Below are positions 5,366 through 6,625 of a DNA stretch of 6,625 nucleotides, one piece after another. Location of the stretch: the NCBI GenBank assembly GCA_028867095.1, contig JAGWHA010000035.1, forward strand, positions 1 through 6,625, given 5' to 3'. The notes under the pieces were generated by a model that was given only the letters and a program-made list of their open reading frames with translations, searched no databases and was not told where the DNA came from. The first letter of the stretch is position 1. The number at the start of each line of letters is the position of its first letter. A program made the position numbers and the translations under genes. This DNA is from Microcaldota archaeon. Lineage in GTDB: Archaea > Micrarchaeota > Micrarchaeia > Micrarchaeales > CABMGC01.

Positions 5366-5603
5366 AGTGGTGTGCCGTAGCCCTCCTTCTGTTTTAGGTG
5401 ACATTCGACTAAGCGGCGTTTTGCCTTGCATGCTCACTGCGCATCTCCCTGGCCGTTTCACCTGCACTGCCCGGCTCGTATTCTCATAGCCTGTGGGGCA
5501 CAGCAGTCTCGTTTCTGCTCCGGGGCAAGGCCTTGGGCCATATGCGCTCTGCATGGGAAGAGCTTCCTCCATCGTAAAGACGGTAAGCCACCCGCACACC
5601 ACT
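5366..5603 (-). ncRNA. rnpB: RNase P RNA
   Basis: This is the catalytic RNA that trims tRNA 5' ends. The two ends pair perfectly over 10 bp to form P1 (AGTGGTGTGC at 5603-5594 with GCACACCACT at 5375-5366). Conserved regions read on the minus strand are: CR-I GGAGGAAGCTC (5571-5561); the CR-II/III core GCAGAAACGAGAC (about 5518-5506); CR-IV GGTGAAACGG (5462-5453); TAGTCGAATGTC before CR-V; and CR-V ACAGAAGGAGGGCTA (5392-5378). P4 forms between AGCTCTTC of CR-I and GGAGGGCT of CR-V with two G-U pairs. After P1, CCGTC pairs with GATGG as a short P2/P3-like hairpin. At about 238 nt it is shorter than typical archaeal forms (roughly 290 nt or more). A TATA box 26 bp before 5603 fits the 5' end set by P1, and TTTT near 5346-5353 may end the transcript. 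Confidence 0.93.
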
Positions 5604-5624
5604 GAAAGGTTATTAGATTTGCAG

Positions 5625-5634
5625 CTTTATATTG
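5625..5634 (-). promoter_or_regulatory. TATA box of the RNase P RNA gene
   Basis: The minus strand reads CAATATAAAG, centred about 26 bp upstream of position 5603, where the P1 helix begins. The agreement between promoter spacing and RNA fold fixes the 5' end. The box sits only about 13 bp before the ATG of the divergent BofA-like gene. Confidence 0.72.
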
Positions 5635-5646
5635 CTTATTGGTCAG

Positions 5647-5925
5647 ATGTTTCCGGTCATCCTTGGCATCCTGGGGTCTGCGGCATCGGAGATAGTGCTT
5701 CTTGTAGCGATACTCCTTGTGATCTTCATAATCTTCAAGTCTGGGAGGTTCATCATCGGGCTCCTCACAAACAGCATTCTTGGGCTGATCTCGATATTTG
5801 CGGTGGACGCGCTTTTCGGGATAGGGATACCGATCAACTGGCTGACCATAATAGCGACCGCCCTCTTCGGGCTGCCGGCGGTGGCCATAATGGTGATACT
5901 TAGGCTTCTGGGGATAGCTTTCTGA
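5647..5925 (+). CDS. BofA-family (pro-sigma-K processing inhibitor-like) membrane protein
   Basis: This 92-residue, very hydrophobic protein has about three membrane segments (residues 4-30, 35-57 and 64-90). It matches the pattern of the BofA family: G33-R-F-I-I-G-L-L-T-N42 then S-I-L-G-L, the G-I-P62-I-N64 turn, and A-L-F-G75-L-P77 near the end. In Bacillus, BofA holds back a sporulation membrane protease. Archaeal members are widespread but have no known job, and this window has no sigma factor or SpoIVFB-like protease, so only family membership is claimed. ATG 5647 is preferred. An in-frame TTG at 5632 would add five residues and overlaps the rnpB promoter. No clear ribosome site or well-placed plus-strand TATA box is seen, so the start is uncertain. 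The stop lies 7 bp from the convergent histone stop. Confidence 0.78.
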   Translation: MFPVILGILGSAASEIVLLVAILLVIFIIFKSGRFIIGLLTNSILGLISIFAVDALFGIGIPINWLTIIATALFGLPAVAIMVILRLLGIAF

Positions 5926-5932
5926 GCGCTGG

Positions 5933-6127
5933 CTACTTTGCAAGGTCTATGTCCGCCTTCTCAACCGTCTTTCTCTTTGCGTGGGCGGCAAGCTTCACCG
6001 CCTTCTTCGCGATAGAATAAGTGTATCTGTTCACAATCCTCGCCAGCTCGCTTGCGGCGGATTCGCTGACGCGCTCGGCGCCCTCCTCCTTTAGGATCTT
6101 CTTTATCGTCATCTTGGTGATTCTCAT
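5933..6127 (-). CDS. Archaeal histone (HMf type)
   Basis: This 64-residue DNA-packing protein aligns without gaps to residues 1-64 of HMfB. It has G16-A-E-R19-V-S21 at loop 1, the long helix 2 (about 22-48) and R52-K-T54 at loop 2, which contact DNA. L46, H49, D59 and L62 match the dimer-dimer contact positions of HMfB, and G16 is the small residue linked to stacking of long histone filaments. Such histones form dimers that wrap DNA and can extend into polymers. The protein stops at K64, about five residues before HMfB, leaving helix 3 short and no tail. The start at ATG 6127 is the one that fits the family. It shares a 44-bp divergent region with the acetyltransferase gene and converges on the BofA-like gene. 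Confidence 0.94.
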   Translation of the reverse strand: MRITKMTIKKILKEEGAERVSESAASELARIVNRYTYSIAKKAVKLAAHAKRKTVEKADIDLAK

Positions 6128-6140
6128 GCCAACACTAGTT

Positions 6141-6149
6141 ATTAATAAA
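6141..6149 (+). promoter_or_regulatory. TATA box of the GNAT gene
   Basis: ATTAATAAA is centred about 27 bp before ATG 6172, matching the leaderless spacing seen elsewhere in the window. It lies only about 18 bp from the histone start on the other strand, too close to serve as that gene's TATA box. Confidence 0.55.
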
Positions 6150-6153
6150 GAAA

Positions 6154-6161
6154 GGTTTAAA
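6154..6161 (-). promoter_or_regulatory. Possible TATA box of the histone gene
   Basis: The minus strand reads TTTAAACC, centred about 31 bp upstream of the histone ATG, which would give a leader of a few bases. It interleaves with the plus-strand TATA box at 6141-6149 in the same 44-bp region. This assignment is weaker than the others. Confidence 0.35.
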
Positions 6162-6171
6162 GAGCGTTTAG

Positions 6172-6625
6172 ATGGAAATCAGAGAGCTGCTGCCCGAAGA
6201 CAGGGCGCAGCTAAAGGAGCTTATCATAGGCGTGTACAGGGACTCCGCGCTTGCAATGTGGTTTGAATTTGAGCCGAGCCCAGAGTCGCTCGAGGCGCTC
6301 TTTGCATCCAAGATAGATTCGATCAAGGACAAGACTGCGGTGGGCCTTGTCGCTGTTGAGCAGGGAAGGATTGTCGGGGAGTGCGAGATAGTTATCAGTG
6401 CAGGTTTGGGAAGCGTCGGGATCATAGTCGAGGCAGGCCATAGGGGAAAGGGAATCGGAAGCGATCTTTTGGTCACTGGAATTGAAAGGGCGATGCTTCT
6501 TGGCGCGTCGAGAATAATTGCTGAGGTCGCAGAGGAGAATCTTCAGGGTAAGAGATTCTTTGAGAAGCACGGCTTTGAGGCTAAGGGGATAAGCGATAGG
6601 GAATTTGTCAGGGAAGGAAAGAGGC
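6172..6625 (+). CDS. GNAT-family N-acetyltransferase (3' end outside window)
   Basis: The frame stays open from ATG 6172 to the window end (151 codons), so the gene is partial. GNAT enzymes move an acetyl group from acetyl-CoA to an amine. Strand beta-4 and the pyrophosphate-binding loop are seen at about 82-100, ending H90-R91-G-K-G94-I-G96, the R-x-x-G-x-G motif. Residues N123 and F129-F-E-K-H-G-F135 form the later motif before the final strands. The N-terminal part (M1-E-I-R-E-L-L-P-E-D) is the usual GNAT first strand and turn. The acceptor cannot be predicted. Being divergent from a histone gene suggests histone or chromatin acetylation only as a remote idea; GNAT genes are very common. 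A well-spaced TATA box supports this start. Confidence 0.85.
   Translation, partial: MEIRELLPEDRAQLKELIIGVYRDSALAMWFEFEPSPESLEALFASKIDSIKDKTAVGLVAVEQGRIVGECEIVISAGLGSVGIIVEAGHRGKGIGSDLLVTGIERAMLLGASRIIAEVAEENLQGKRFFEKHGFEAKGISDREFVREGKR

Noticed and set aside
5324..5602. Minus-strand frame of 92 codons coinciding with rnpB
   Set aside because: The same bases form the RNase P RNA with P1, P4 and all conserved regions; the protein resembles nothing.
5493..5903. Plus-strand frame of 136 codons over rnpB and the BofA-like gene
   Set aside because: It is out of frame with the hydrophobic BofA-like protein and antisense to rnpB; the translation is rich in Cys, His and Arg like a shadow frame.
5458..5943. 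Minus-strand frame of 161 codons across rnpB and the BofA-like gene
   Set aside because: It runs through the conserved RNase P core and antisense to a clear membrane protein, and its translation is low-complexity and rich in R, Y and P.

Overview
The window reads as archaeal, most likely from a small-genome DPANN-type lineage such as Micrarchaeota (phylum is inference). Direct signs are: a tRNA gene split by an intron at the 37/38 position with a bulge-helix-bulge-like fold; an HMf-type histone; an archaeal-looking RNase P RNA; a pilin-like class III signal peptide of the Q-x-x-x-E-Y type on a LamG-domain surface protein; a split LplA/LplB lipoate ligase as in Thermoplasma; and TATA boxes centred about 24-27 bp before start codons, which implies mostly leaderless mRNAs.

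Layout. 24-145: intron-containing tRNA with CAU anticodon (+). 228-1211: LamG surface or pilin-like protein (-). 1212-1488: intergenic DNA with divergent promoters. 1489-2073: RBBP9/YdeN-type serine hydrolase (+), followed after 32 bp by lipA (2106-2972, +). 2973-4000: lplB-lplA on the minus strand, meeting lipA tail to tail with no spacer. 4105-4731: a protein that resembles the lyase domain of class III/IV lanthipeptide synthetases and of OspF/SpvC phosphothreonine lyases (+). 4809-5255: an unrecognised small membrane protein (+). 5366-5603: RNase P RNA (-), absent from any protein-level view and covered by spurious ORFs. 5647-5925: BofA-like membrane protein (+). 5933-6127: histone (-). 6172-end: GNAT acetyltransferase, cut by the window edge (+).

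How the genes work together. LipA inserts sulfur into protein-bound octanoyl groups, and LplA with LplB charges carrier proteins, so 2106-4000 is a lipoylation module. Its carrier (E2 or GcvH) is not in the window. The other genes look like independent single-gene units, each with its own promoter. First genes appear leaderless. The internal gene lplA has a clear GGTGA Shine-Dalgarno site, and lipA a weaker GTGA.

The most unusual item is the stand-alone lyase-like protein at 4105-4731. It keeps the K-x-H, Lys, Tyr, Asp and Arg landmarks of phospho-Ser/Thr lyases but has no kinase or cyclase domain attached. Identifications rest on motif recognition by eye; no database search was run.
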